Part shown: positions 17,634-26,490 of the stretch, in pieces
How positions within the stretch are numbered: the stretch's first letter is position 1
Layout of the letters: the number at the start of each line of letters is the position of its first letter
DNA from: Reichenbachiella ulvae
GTDB lineage: Bacteria; Bacteroidota; Bacteroidia; Cytophagales; Cyclobacteriaceae
DNA: 64,000 nucleotides
Direction of reading: 5' to 3'
Assembly: GCF_025833875.1 (NCBI RefSeq)
Contig: NZ_JAOYOD010000001.1
Location: 744,001 to 808,000, forward strand
Translations under genes and position numbers: made by a program
Notes under the pieces: generated by a model
The model's input: the letters and a program-made list of their open reading frames with translations, nothing else
Databases searched by the model: none
Told to the model about the DNA's origin: nothing

Positions 17634-19076
17634 ATGTTGAGTAAATATATATTCAGAATGATGGTATTGGTCGCAATGACCACTGCCATATATTCCTGTA
17701 CCCCAGAGTTGGTCACTAAGACAGAGGATGTCTCTATGCCTGATCAGTTCAGTGAGGATCTGGACACAACCAATGTGGCTCAGATGAATTGGAAAGAGTA
17801 TTTCGCCGATCCCTATTTGGTGGCATTGATAGATACAGCTTTGAGCAACAATCAGGAGCTGAACATCATGCTGCAGGAAATGATCATCTCTGGCAATGAA
17901 GTGATGGCTAGAAAAGGGGAATACTTGCCTTCCGTGGGGCTAGGTGCTGGCGGAGGAGTCGAAAAAGTGGGACACTACACCCGAGATGGGGCGGTAGAGG
18001 CCAATACTGATATCGCTCCGGGAAAGGAGTTTCCTGAGCCCTTAGGCGAAATGGGTGTAGGTGCCTACGCAACCTGGGAAATAGATATTTGGAAAAAACT
18101 TCGCAATGCCAAGAAGTCTGCTTATCGCAGGTATTTGTCTTCTGTTGATGGCAAAAACTTCATGGTGACTCAGTTGATAGCTGAGATTGCGAGTTCTTAC
18201 TATGAATTGTTGGCACTTGATAACGAACTGGCTATCGTAGAGCAGAACATTGAGATTCAGAGCAATGCACTGGAAATCGTGAAGCTGCAAAAACAGGCGG
18301 CTCGAGTAACAGAGCTGGCTGTTCGAAGATTCGAGGCACAGGTTCTCAATACTAAGGGACTTCAGTACGGCATTCGTCAGGAAATCATCGAAACGGAAAA
18401 CAAAATCAATTTCTTAGTAGGAAGGTATCCTCAGCCAGTGGAGAGAAATCCTGAGACCTTTGCGAGTTTTAGACCCAAGTCTGTGCAGACAGGGATTCCT
18501 TCCCAGTTGCTTCAGATGAGACCCGATATTCGTGAAGCAGAGATGCAGTTAGCAGCATCAAAGTTGGATGTTAAAGTGGCAAAGGCCAGATTTTATCCTT
18601 CTTTGGCCATCACTGCAGGTGTGGGTTTTCAGGCCTTCAATCCGGAGTATTTTGTGAAATCTCCTGAGTCATTGGCGTACTCTGTATTAGGCGATCTGAC
18701 GGCTCCATTGCTGAATAGAAAGGCGATCAAAGCGCAGTACTACAATGCCAATGCTCAGCAAGTTCAAGCAGTCTACAACTATGAACAGACGATTTTGAAT
18801 GCCTACATCGAGGTGGCCAATATGGTTTCAAAGATTGGCAATCTGGAGCAGCGCTACAATTTGAAAGCGGAACAAGTTGAAGTACTAAATCAATCGGTAG
18901 AAATCTCTAATTACCTGTTTACCAATACGCGAGCAGACTACATGGAGGTACTACTGACACAGCGAGAGGCCTTGGATGCCAGATTCGAACTGTTAGAAAC
19001 TAAAATGCAACAGATGCATGCCTGGATCAATATCTATCAAGCACTTGGTGGAGGTTGGAACCAGTACAGAGAATAA
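17634..19076 (+). CDS. RND outer-membrane channel, NodT/OprM-type lipoprotein
   Basis: The protein is the TolC-like exit duct of the efflux complex. The ATG at 17634, eight bases after the pump stop, gives about 480 residues and a clean lipoprotein signal (MTTAIYSC). An ATG at 17604 would overlap the pump by 23 bases and adds only ten polar residues. Two OEP-type halves with long alpha-helical stretches are visible, including QMRPDIREAEMQLAASKLDVKVAKARFYPSL, which is typical of NodT-family channels, and a second repeat ending ALGGGWNQYRE. It is the last gene of the operon; no clear terminator follows in the 176-base gap. Confidence 0.93.
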   Translation: MLSKYIFRMMVLVAMTTAIYSCTPELVTKTEDVSMPDQFSEDLDTTNVAQMNWKEYFADPYLVALIDTALSNNQELNIMLQEMIISGNEVMARKGEYLPSVGLGAGGGVEKVGHYTRDGAVEANTDIAPGKEFPEPLGEMGVGAYATWEIDIWKKLRNAKKSAYRRYLSSVDGKNFMVTQLIAEIASSYYELLALDNELAIVEQNIEIQSNALEIVKLQKQAARVTELAVRRFEAQVLNTKGLQYGIRQEIIETENKINFLVGRYPQPVERNPETFASFRPKSVQTGIPSQLLQMRPDIREAEMQLAASKLDVKVAKARFYPSLAITAGVGFQAFNPEYFVKSPESLAYSVLGDLTAPLLNRKAIKAQYYNANAQQVQAVYNYEQTILNAYIEVANMVSKIGNLEQRYNLKAEQVEVLNQSVEISNYLFTNTRADYMEVLLTQREALDARFELLETKMQQMHAWINIYQALGGGWNQYRE

Positions 19077-19252
19077 TTCCTGTATAAACTATTCGGGTTA
19101 AAGATCCTTTTATCCACTTGCTACGAGCCCTGTATTGAGATATTATTATTTCGGTATGGGGCTTTTCTTCTAACTTGAGTTGTTGATGAGTCAGACTATA
19201 GATAATTTGAGCTTTGAATAAAGTCAGATAAGGTTCAAAGAGTAGATATAGA

Positions 19253-19945
19253 TTGGAAACATTTTCATTGACCATTGAGGTTTTAGTTGTTGGCTTGCTC
19301 TTAGCAGGATTAATGACAATAGTCAAGTATCCTAAGGATGTGGTTAGAGGATTTTTTAATCTTTTTAGACCAGAGGCTACAAGTATACGATCATGGATAT
19401 TCTTCCCGATTTGGATGGTTGGAAGATTAATTGAGGTTACTTCAAAATTTGAAATTTACGATCATGAAGAAGGTGAGAATTTTTCTGAAGAACCTTACAA
19501 ATCAAATAAGAATTTAAAATTTGATTTTGCATCAGGAACAAAATACTTAGTTACGAATATTGATTCTGCGGAGACCCTAAAGGTCATTAAAGAATTTATA
19601 GGTTATTCTAGTTCGAATATCATATTTGAAGACTTTTCAGTAGAAAGTAAATTTCCTGCCGTAGTAAAATGTCCTGATGAAATACGATTTTATGATTTTA
19701 ATTTATTGATCCAATTTTTAAGTAATGAGAATAAATCATCTTATTGTTATGGGCTTTTCAAATCTGAAGAACTTAGCTATTATAGTTATCAGGATTCAGC
19801 AACGACTCATAACATAATAGGCAAAACTAATAGCGGTCAAAAGTTTTCAATCTACACTCTGGATGATTTGAATAAGAAGGTTCACTTAAGGTTGAATCAG
19901 AGTATTCAGATAAATGAAATGAAGGTTGAACTTCAAGAAATCTAA
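19253..19945 (+). CDS. Hypothetical protein with N-terminal membrane helix
   Basis: No family is recognised. The 230-residue frame starts at a TTG; an ATG at 19313 (MTIVKYPKD) is an alternative that removes most of the first hydrophobic segment (about 6-24). A second hydrophobic stretch is near 46-60 (SWIFFPIWMVGRLIEV). The remainder is soluble and mixed alpha/beta. Base composition is low in GC compared with the efflux operon just upstream, which suggests it is a later arrival. No neighbour suggests a role. Confidence 0.55.
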   Translation: METFSLTIEVLVVGLLLAGLMTIVKYPKDVVRGFFNLFRPEATSIRSWIFFPIWMVGRLIEVTSKFEIYDHEEGENFSEEPYKSNKNLKFDFASGTKYLVTNIDSAETLKVIKEFIGYSSSNIIFEDFSVESKFPAVVKCPDEIRFYDFNLLIQFLSNENKSSYCYGLFKSEELSYYSYQDSATTHNIIGKTNSGQKFSIYTLDDLNKKVHLRLNQSIQINEMKVELQEI

Positions 19946-19992
19946 ATCATCGTCTAATCAAGTTGCTCTAGCAAGGGAAGGTGGCAATGAGT

Positions 19993-20850
19993 TTATTTTA
20001 ACTTTTGTGATTGCTCCCATTCAATCAAAACAGGCAAATGATCTGAAATACAGAGGCCATTGGATCTTTTGTCATTAACCGCTCTATAGCTTAATACCTT
20101 CAGGTTTTTGCCAAAGATGTAATCAATCCTTTGACTAGGAATGAGTTGGCTGTCAAAACCATTGAATGTGCCCACTGGTCCATAGGGTTTAGAAAGCGAG
20201 GAGGTATAGGTATCTTCCAGTTTCTGAGTCAATATTTGAATGGGCGTGTCTGAAGGCAGACTATTAAAATCTCCCATCAGTATCAAACTTTTACTTTCGG
20301 TCTTCAATGCTTGTATTTTAGTCAGGAGGAGGGAGGCTGATTTTTCACGTGCTATTTGCCCCATATGGTCGAAATGGGTGTTGATCACAAATAGAGTGTC
20401 GCGACTATTCAAGTCTCTAAAAATCCCTATGGTCGCTACGCGTTTATAGCTGGCATCCCATCCAATAGAAATTTGACTGGGTGTAGGGGAGAGCCAAAAG
20501 ACTTCTTGATCTAGGAGCTGGTACAAAGTCGAATCATAGAATATGGGAGCCGATTCGCTGTTGCTTCCTTCACCTTCTCTTCCAAATCCAATGTATTTGT
20601 AACTGGGTAGTTGCTCGTCGATATATTCGTTTTGTATGGGTAGGGATTCTTGCAGTCCGATGAAGCCAGGTCGATAATAGTTCAATAATTCACATAACTC
20701 AGCTTTTCTATTGTCCCATTGATTTTCTTGGTCGTTGGTGGTGGCGTATCGAATGTTATAGGTCATGGCTCGATTTTGAGCTACTGAATGAAACCTGACC
20801 AATAGCATAATGGCTAAAAGGAAAAGAGTAATGCAGGATAATTTTTTCAT
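19993..20850 (-). CDS. Exported endonuclease/exonuclease/phosphatase family protein
   Basis: I take the ATG at 20850, giving 285 residues with a signal peptide (MKKLSCITLFLLAIMLLVRFHSVAQ). The longer frame to 20934 would run into the terminator of the next gene. Catalytic landmarks of the fold are MTYNIRYATTND (Asn), GLQES (Glu), NTHFDHMGQIAREKSA (His), LMGDFNSLPSDTPI (Asp, Asn), IDYIF and CISDHLPVLIEW (Asp, His). Close relatives are periplasmic or secreted metal-dependent hydrolases such as DNase-, sphingomyelinase- or phosphatase-like enzymes. It ends convergently with the hypothetical gene to its left. Confidence 0.88.
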   Translation of the reverse strand: MKKLSCITLFLLAIMLLVRFHSVAQNRAMTYNIRYATTNDQENQWDNRKAELCELLNYYRPGFIGLQESLPIQNEYIDEQLPSYKYIGFGREGEGSNSESAPIFYDSTLYQLLDQEVFWLSPTPSQISIGWDASYKRVATIGIFRDLNSRDTLFVINTHFDHMGQIAREKSASLLLTKIQALKTESKSLILMGDFNSLPSDTPIQILTQKLEDTYTSSLSKPYGPVGTFNGFDSQLIPSQRIDYIFGKNLKVLSYRAVNDKRSNGLCISDHLPVLIEWEQSQKLK

Positions 20851-20905
20851 GTCGGACCTGTGTTTGACTTTAAAGCTATATGTTCCACATGTGAATCCAA
20901 AAGGC

Positions 20906-20942
20906 AAATAAAAAGCCCCTCGTATACTGGACACGAGAGGCT
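20906..20942 (-). terminator. Terminator of the acyl-CoA dehydrogenase gene
   Basis: Read on the minus strand, GCCTCTCGTG pairs imperfectly with ACGAGGGGC and is followed by TTTTTATT. It lies 50 bases beyond the acyl-CoA dehydrogenase stop codon and before the nuclease start. Confidence 0.75.
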
Positions 20943-20991
20943 AATAAACCAAACAATCAAATATCGGGTTAAGTGATTTCTAAATGTTTAA

Positions 20992-22788
20992 TCAAAGAGT
21001 GTATTTGTTTTGGGCGATCATTTGGTCGGCGATTTCCCTTCTCAATTCCTTTACATTAACTGGATTTGATTTGGTAAATCGCTTCAATCCCATCAGCATG
21101 ACTTTTTGTTCGTCACCCGTGGTAAATGATGCAATGGCATCTTTGCCGGCTTTGTTTACTTTTTCTGCTGCTTCGTACAAATAAACCTTGGCAGCATTCA
21201 CTTGCAGTTTGTTGGCTTCTTCACCTGTCAGGCCAACGAGCTTTTCTGCTCGCAACACAGCTGATTCTGCTGCATAGATTTGGATCATCATATCCGCGGC
21301 GTCCATCATGATTTCCTGCTCATGTTCAAAGGCTGGTCCAAAGGTTTGAGCTGCTTTACCAGCTACCATCAGTACGGCCTTTTTCAATCGTTTCAATACT
21401 TCTTTCTCTTCCGCAAAGGGCTTAGATAGATCTGGCATGTCAAATGAAGGTACTGAAGTCAGCTCCTTAGAAACAGCCATGGCAGGTTCCATGATGTTCA
21501 ATTCCCCTTTCATAGCTCTTTTTAGGATCATGCCGACCATGAGCATTCTGTTGATTTCGTTAGTGCCTTCGTATATTCTGGTGATTCTGGCATCTCTATA
21601 CGCTCTTGCCATTGGCGCATCTTCAGAGAAGCCCATACCGCCATAGATCTGAACACCCTGATCTACTACATAATCCAGCGCTTCTGAACCCAGAATTTTC
21701 ACTATCGCACATTCGATGGAGAATTGCTCAAAGCTTTTCAGTTTAGCTTCCCCATCGTCCATGCCATTGGCGATAAGATCTTCGATGCAATCATCGATAT
21801 TCTGTCCTGCACGATAAGAGGCTGCCTCTACTACCCAGGTCTGAATGGCCATTTCAGCTAATTTGTGTTTGATGGCTCCAAAGCTGGAAATAGGAGTATT
21901 GAACTGCTTTCTTTCATTGGCATAGTTGACGGCATAGTTGATAGTCTCTTTACAACCACCTAATACACCCGCTCCCAATTTGATACGGCCAATATTCAGG
22001 ATGTTTACCGCGATTTTAAAACCGTTCTCTCTTTCAGATAGCATATTCTCCACAGGGACCTTGCAGTCGTTGAAAAATACTTGTCTGGTAGAAGAACCTT
22101 TAATCCCCAGTTTCACCTCTTCGTCATTCATGGTGATGCCACCAAATGACTTCTCAACGATGAATGCGGTGAGTTTTTTGTCGTCCTCGATTTTAGCAAA
22201 TACGATGAAGAGATCAGCAAAACCGGCATTGGAAATCCACATTTTCTGGCCATTGATTAAATAGTGTTTGCCATCTTCAGTCAATGTTGCTTTGGTTTTT
22301 CCTGAATTAGCGTCCGATCCTGCATCTGGCTCAGTCAGGCAGTAGCATGATTTCCATTCCCCTGAGGTGATAAGGGGTAAATATTTTTTCTTTTGCTCTT
22401 CGTTACCATAGTATAAAATAGGCAGCGTACCGATACCTGTATGGGCACCATAGGTGGTAGAAAAAGATCCTGTCTCACCAATGATGTCAGCGATTAGCAT
22501 GGAGGTATTAAAATTCATACCGAGTCCACCATATTCTTCAGGGATTGAAACCCCTAATAGACCTAATTCACCGGCTTTGGTCATAAGGTCGGGCACTGTA
22601 TTGCCTTCTTGTTTTTCGATTTTATCTCTGATCGGTTGAATCTCCTTTTCGATAAAATCTTTGGTGGCTTGCGCCATCATTTTTTGTTCTTCGGTAAATT
22701 CTGAAGGAATGAATATATCTTGTGCTTCCGTTTCCTTGATGAGGAATTCTCCTCCTTTAATAGATCTTTTGAGTGTTTGGGCTTCCAT
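20992..22788 (-). CDS. Acyl-CoA dehydrogenase, long/very-long-chain type
   Basis: The 598-residue FAD enzyme catalyses the first step of fatty-acid beta-oxidation, alpha-beta dehydrogenation of acyl-CoA. Blocks visible are the N-terminal helical domain (about 30-140), the FAD-binding middle CYCLTEPDAGSDANSGKTKA with WISNAG, GIKGSSTRQVFF, and YANERKQFNTPISSFGAIKHKLAEMA. Glu407 in IYEGTNEINRML is at the position of the catalytic base. A C-terminal extension of about 160 residues resembles that of VLCAD/ACAD9-type enzymes common in Bacteroidota. It stands alone here, without the thiolase or hydroxyacyl-CoA dehydrogenase often found beside it. Two matching palindromes lie just upstream and may control it. 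Confidence 0.93.
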   Translation of the reverse strand: MEAQTLKRSIKGGEFLIKETEAQDIFIPSEFTEEQKMMAQATKDFIEKEIQPIRDKIEKQEGNTVPDLMTKAGELGLLGVSIPEEYGGLGMNFNTSMLIADIIGETGSFSTTYGAHTGIGTLPILYYGNEEQKKKYLPLITSGEWKSCYCLTEPDAGSDANSGKTKATLTEDGKHYLINGQKMWISNAGFADLFIVFAKIEDDKKLTAFIVEKSFGGITMNDEEVKLGIKGSSTRQVFFNDCKVPVENMLSERENGFKIAVNILNIGRIKLGAGVLGGCKETINYAVNYANERKQFNTPISSFGAIKHKLAEMAIQTWVVEAASYRAGQNIDDCIEDLIANGMDDGEAKLKSFEQFSIECAIVKILGSEALDYVVDQGVQIYGGMGFSEDAPMARAYRDARITRIYEGTNEINRMLMVGMILKRAMKGELNIMEPAMAVSKELTSVPSFDMPDLSKPFAEEKEVLKRLKKAVLMVAGKAAQTFGPAFEHEQEIMMDAADMMIQIYAAESAVLRAEKLVGLTGEEANKLQVNAAKVYLYEAAEKVNKAGKDAIASFTTGDEQKVMLMGLKRFTKSNPVNVKELRREIADQMIAQNKYTL

Positions 22789-22826
22789 AGTCTTCTACAG
22801 CTTAAAGTTATTTTATTCTAAAAGTG

Positions 22827-22880
22827 TTATGCATGCATAATATGTAGAGTAAATATATAAAAATATAGTATGCATGCATA
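22827..22880. promoter_or_regulatory. Two palindromic operator-like sites between divergent genes
   Basis: TTATGCATGCATAA (22827-22840) and TATGCATGCATA (22869-22880) share a perfect 12-base palindrome, and both continue with ATA on the right. Their centres are 41 bases apart, about four helical turns. They lie 39-92 bases upstream of the acyl-CoA dehydrogenase start and about 108-161 bases before the first lipoprotein gene. Spacing and symmetry suit a dimeric TetR- or MarR-type repressor; no such regulator is next to them. Confidence 0.6.
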
Positions 22881-22987
22881 ATAAAGTGTAAAAGATTTTC
22901 ATCCTTTTTATAAAATGGACTGTTAAGATAGAAATAGGGATATAATGAAGTATATTTAAAGAACTCACCCTTTTAAAAATAGCAGTT

Positions 22988-24019
22988 ATGAAGAAGCTTA
23001 TTTCCCTTTCTTACCTTATTGTTTACCTTTTCATAATTGCTTGCGATGGAGGAGGAGACTCTATGATAGACAGCAGCAATCCTGATGCGGTGTCTCTTTC
23101 TTTGAAAATGGAGGGTGCCACTAGATATTCAGGAAGTCCTCCTGCCCCCTCCAATGAGTTAGCGGCCCCCGTACTGTATAATTACAGTAAGGATTTTACA
23201 GTAGGCGCCGGTGGTAATGCAGGTATTGAGTTGTATGCTTTTGATTACATTATTTCTGGTGTGTATCTACAGGTCATTGGTGCGGATAGTTATTGGGATA
23301 TTCCTGTAGGCAGTCTAAATGGTACCAAGGTTAGCCCAGATCATCAAAGTCAATCTCGTGCTCTTGCCACTAAGGAAGATTACGCATTGATCTTACCCAT
23401 TCCGAGCAAACTAAGTGAAGGAGAGTTTTGTGTGGAATATTCGGTATATGATGCGAATGGGCTGGTGAGTAATGTTGTTTCGCTGTGTATCAAGGTAGTG
23501 GAACCAGGAGGGAAAAACAGTGAGTTCCTAATTGGAGAATGGTCGGGTTTGAAATATGTACAAAAGCAAAACGGTGTTATAGAGGAGAGCATCATTGGTG
23601 AAACCTATGCCAATGATTTTACCCTGCAGGCCTATTGCTATGATGCCTATGTCGATCTGGAGATTAACGAATCCTATACTGAGAACTATCTCCATTTGAA
23701 TATTTCTAAGGATGGGGGACTCACTTTAGAGAATGAAAGAAACATCACCTCTTTGGACTATACCAATTCTACTTGTGATGAGTTGGTTTATGTCAATAAT
23801 CAAAGAGTGGATGATGCAGGTGGTGTTTGGACTTTTGATGCTGAGACCAATGAGTTTGTCATGGCATTGGAGGTGACCTATTACTATGAAGGGGTAGAAT
23901 CTTTGGATAATCAGGCGATCAGAGGAGAGATGATAGTAGAAGATGGAGTTTTAATATTTACCCAATACAGTATCCTGGATAGGGAGAGTTATTATTCGAT
24001 TCATTTTAAGAAAAAATGA
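22988..24019 (+). CDS. Lipoprotein, paralogue 1 of three, function unknown
   Basis: A 343-residue lipoprotein with lipobox Cys at 19 (LFIIAC) and an Asp/Gly start that suits export. It shares a backbone with the next two genes: VGAGGN, GVYLQVIGADSYWDIP, EDYALILPIP, GEFCVEYSVYDANGLVSNVVSLCIKVVEPGG and SEFLIGEWSG. The region from about 60 to 175 looks like an all-beta domain; the C-terminal part (about 178-343) opens IGEWSG and ends TQYSI...YSIHFKKK. I recognise no named family. It is divergent from the acyl-CoA dehydrogenase and 67 bases before paralogue 2, with no terminator between. Confidence 0.85.
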   Translation: MKKLISLSYLIVYLFIIACDGGGDSMIDSSNPDAVSLSLKMEGATRYSGSPPAPSNELAAPVLYNYSKDFTVGAGGNAGIELYAFDYIISGVYLQVIGADSYWDIPVGSLNGTKVSPDHQSQSRALATKEDYALILPIPSKLSEGEFCVEYSVYDANGLVSNVVSLCIKVVEPGGKNSEFLIGEWSGLKYVQKQNGVIEESIIGETYANDFTLQAYCYDAYVDLEINESYTENYLHLNISKDGGLTLENERNITSLDYTNSTCDELVYVNNQRVDDAGGVWTFDAETNEFVMALEVTYYYEGVESLDNQAIRGEMIVEDGVLIFTQYSILDRESYYSIHFKKK

Positions 24020-24086
24020 AGCTTTTAATAATAATGATTTGAAATTCATGTTTAGTATTTATTGTTTAACCTAACATTTAATAGAT

Positions 24087-25121
24087 ATGATGAAATATGG
24101 GAAATACCTATTGTTTACTGCTCTAGTGCTATTTTATTCTTGTGATGATGGCAATGAGGGAGGAGAGGAAATTGATGCATCAGATGCAGATGCAGTAACG
24201 AATGCCATTGATATAGCAGGCTCGACAGTTGTAAATGGGACCCCACCAGCACCTAGTAGTGATCCAGCTGCACCAGCTTTGTTTGACGATTCGGATAATG
24301 CCATAGTGGGTGCAGGCGGTAATGTTTCTCTAGATCTGGATCTCAGCAATGGGAGCATTGCAGGTGTTTATCTTCAGTTTGAGGGTGCAAGTTCATACTT
24401 AGACATACCTTTGACAAGCCTAGTAGGAGCCAGAGCAGTTTCAGACCATGATAGAAAATCAAGAATGCTTGGAGTCAATGAAGATTACGACTTAGTAATC
24501 CCAATCCCGGAGTCTTTGAAATCTGGTGAAATTTGTGCGGACTACTGTGTATATGATGAGGAAAATCGAGTGAGTAATATCGTCACGGTATGTATCGAGA
24601 TCGTAGAGCCAGGAGGGGCAAATAGTGACTTCCTGATTGGGCAGTGGAAAGCAATCAAATTCGTAGAAACCTATGATGGTCAAACTGAAGTGGAAGAGAT
24701 AGGCGTAGAATATATCTATGAATATGAAACTACGATAGCATGCAACGGAGATTATACTTCCATTACGGCTATGGAAAAAGATCTCGAGGAATATCTTTAT
24801 TTGACTTTTGCTAGCAATGGAGGAGTTGAGTTTGAAAATAAATATTCTTATACATATTTAGATTATGATAACTCGAATTGTGAAGCAGTATACTTTTCGG
24901 AAGAAGATATAGAGAGTGGAACAGGTGTTTGGGCATACCAGGATAGTGACAACTCAATAGTAATGGCTTTCGAAATCACTTATCTGGAAGATGGTGTGGA
25001 ATACACTGAAAATGATGCAATAGAAGGTAGTATTGAATTGATCGATGGGCAATTGGTCTTTACTCAATATGACGAAGATTATCCAGACGAATCTTATGCC
25101 ATTTACTTTGTCAAAAGATAA
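24087..25121 (+). CDS. Lipoprotein, paralogue 2 of three, function unknown
   Basis: A 344-residue lipoprotein with lipobox Cys at 19 (LVLFYSC) followed by DDGNEGG. It follows the same plan as its neighbours: APSSDPAAPALFDD, VGAGGN, GVYLQFEGASSYLDIP, EDYDLVIPIPESLKSGEICADYCVYDEENRVSNIV, VEPGGANSDFLIGQW, and a C-terminal half ending FTQYDED...YAIYFVKR. Two Cys residues in CADYCVYD and one in TVCIEIVEPGG recur in paralogue 3 and could form a disulphide. It ends a probable two-gene unit with paralogue 1 at the terminator at 25148. Confidence 0.85.
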   Translation: MMKYGKYLLFTALVLFYSCDDGNEGGEEIDASDADAVTNAIDIAGSTVVNGTPPAPSSDPAAPALFDDSDNAIVGAGGNVSLDLDLSNGSIAGVYLQFEGASSYLDIPLTSLVGARAVSDHDRKSRMLGVNEDYDLVIPIPESLKSGEICADYCVYDEENRVSNIVTVCIEIVEPGGANSDFLIGQWKAIKFVETYDGQTEVEEIGVEYIYEYETTIACNGDYTSITAMEKDLEEYLYLTFASNGGVEFENKYSYTYLDYDNSNCEAVYFSEEDIESGTGVWAYQDSDNSIVMAFEITYLEDGVEYTENDAIEGSIELIDGQLVFTQYDEDYPDESYAIYFVKR

Positions 25122-25147
25122 TTGATACTGATATAATTTTTATTATG

Positions 25148-25179
25148 AAAACCGAAGGGCAGTCCTCTTCGGTTTTTTT
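25148..25179 (+). terminator. Terminator after lipoprotein paralogue 2
   Basis: AAAACCGAAG (25148-25157) pairs with CTTCGGTTTT (25167-25176), loop GGCAGTCCT, then further Ts. The same hairpin, loop and flank recur after paralogue 3. Confidence 0.9.
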
Positions 25180-25284
25180 GTGTTTTGTAGAACACAACTA
25201 TTAAAAGCTCTTCAATAATGGCATTGATTGGTCACTCTGGATAATCCAATTATATTTACTCTTTTATCAACCAAATAAATAAAA

Positions 25285-26322
25285 ATGAAATCAACTAGAT
25301 TTATTACGATGCTCCTATTGGGGCTTTTTTTTTATTCATGTGACGATAACGATGGGGTAGATCTTATTGATTCTTCTGATCCGAATGCTGTCATTGCTGC
25401 ATTAGAAGTGGAGGGTGCGGTTTTCATAGAGGGAATGCCACCTTTGCCAAGTGAAGATCAAAATGCACCAAAACTCTGGGAATATGAATATGACGAGCTG
25501 GCAAAAGTCGGAGCTGGGGGTAATATGAATTACTCGGTAGATTTGTCCCAGGGAGATGTAGCAGGTTTATATTTTCAGATTGAAGGGGCTGATGGTTATT
25601 TGGATATTCCAAAGACAACGTTAAATCAATCCTTTGAAGTTTCTGACAAACATTATATGTCACGTTTACTACAAACTCAAGAGGATTTTGCTTTGGTTAT
25701 TCCAATTCCAGAAGCATTAACCTCAGGTGAAATTTGCGTCAATTATTGTGTTTATGACTCAGAAAACAGAGTAAGTAATGTAGTAAGTAGATGTATTGAA
25801 ATTGTGGAGCCAGGAGGAAAGAATGGGGACTTTTTGGTAGGTGAATGGAATGCAATTAAATACGTTGATCACTATGACGGGATGACTTATGAATATTATT
25901 TTGGTGTTCCTGATGAATATACGTACGGAACCACTATTCCATGTAATGATGAAATAATAGAAGTCGAAATAACAGAATCTTATGAAGATAAATTCTTACA
26001 TGTGACATATTCTAAAAATGGAGGTCTTAGGTATAAAGCAGAAATGATAGATATTTATTTAGATGAAGAAAATTCTAATTGCTCTCCTTCATATCTTGAA
26101 GAAACCACAGCATTTGATTTAAATGGGGTATGGTCCTATGATGATAGTAATGGTAGTATTGTCCTGGCGCTTGAGTATGAGTTCTCTTTTGAAGGTGTAG
26201 AGAAAACAGAAAATGTAGCAATTGAAGGGTCGATTGCATTGGAAGACGGACTATTGGTGCTTACACAGGTAGGAGATGAATATCCTGATGAAATTTTCAA
26301 GATGTATTTTGAGAAGAAATAA
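25285..26322 (+). CDS. Lipoprotein, paralogue 3 of three, function unknown
   Basis: A 345-residue lipoprotein with lipobox Cys at 19 (LFFYSC) followed by DDNDGVD. The conserved blocks are again present in order: VGAGGN, GLYFQIEGADGYLDIP, EDFALVIPIPEALTSGEICVNYCVYDSENRVSNVVSRCIEIVEPGG and DFLVGEWNAIKYVDHYDG. It is closer to paralogue 2 than to paralogue 1 in the CxxYCVYD motif and in the NAIKY/KAIKF segment. It has its own 163-base upstream region and its own copy of the terminator, so it was probably duplicated as a gene-plus-terminator unit. Function unknown. Confidence 0.85.
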   Translation: MKSTRFITMLLLGLFFYSCDDNDGVDLIDSSDPNAVIAALEVEGAVFIEGMPPLPSEDQNAPKLWEYEYDELAKVGAGGNMNYSVDLSQGDVAGLYFQIEGADGYLDIPKTTLNQSFEVSDKHYMSRLLQTQEDFALVIPIPEALTSGEICVNYCVYDSENRVSNVVSRCIEIVEPGGKNGDFLVGEWNAIKYVDHYDGMTYEYYFGVPDEYTYGTTIPCNDEIIEVEITESYEDKFLHVTYSKNGGLRYKAEMIDIYLDEENSNCSPSYLEETTAFDLNGVWSYDDSNGSIVLALEYEFSFEGVEKTENVAIEGSIALEDGLLVLTQVGDEYPDEIFKMYFEKK

Positions 26323-26341
26323 ATCTCAAATAAATGCAGTG

Positions 26342-26375
26342 AAACCGAAGGGCAGTCCTCTTCGGTTTTTTTGTG
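26342..26375 (+). terminator. Terminator after lipoprotein paralogue 3, copy of the one at 25148
   Basis: AAACCGAAG (26342-26350) pairs with CTTCGGTTT (26360-26368), loop GGCAGTCCT, then more Ts. From AAACC through TTTGTG the sequence is identical to the terminator of paralogue 2. Confidence 0.9.
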
Positions 26376-26490
26376 CCCGATCCATTTTAGATAATCTACA
26401 ATTCATATAGTTGATCTGACGGTTCACTGCTTCTTCTTATTTTTATTTGGCTTCCTGGCCGATGTTTGAGTCATCAAAACAAAAAATCAA

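Noticed and set aside
20851..20934. Longer start for the exported endonuclease/phosphatase-fold protein
   Set aside because: The extension runs through the terminator of the upstream gene and would bury the signal peptide.
23000..26400. Lipoprotein array considered as a polysaccharide-utilisation locus with the TonB receptor
   Set aside because: No SusD-like protein or glycoside hydrolase is present, and the receptor is shorter than SusC types; terminators separate the units.
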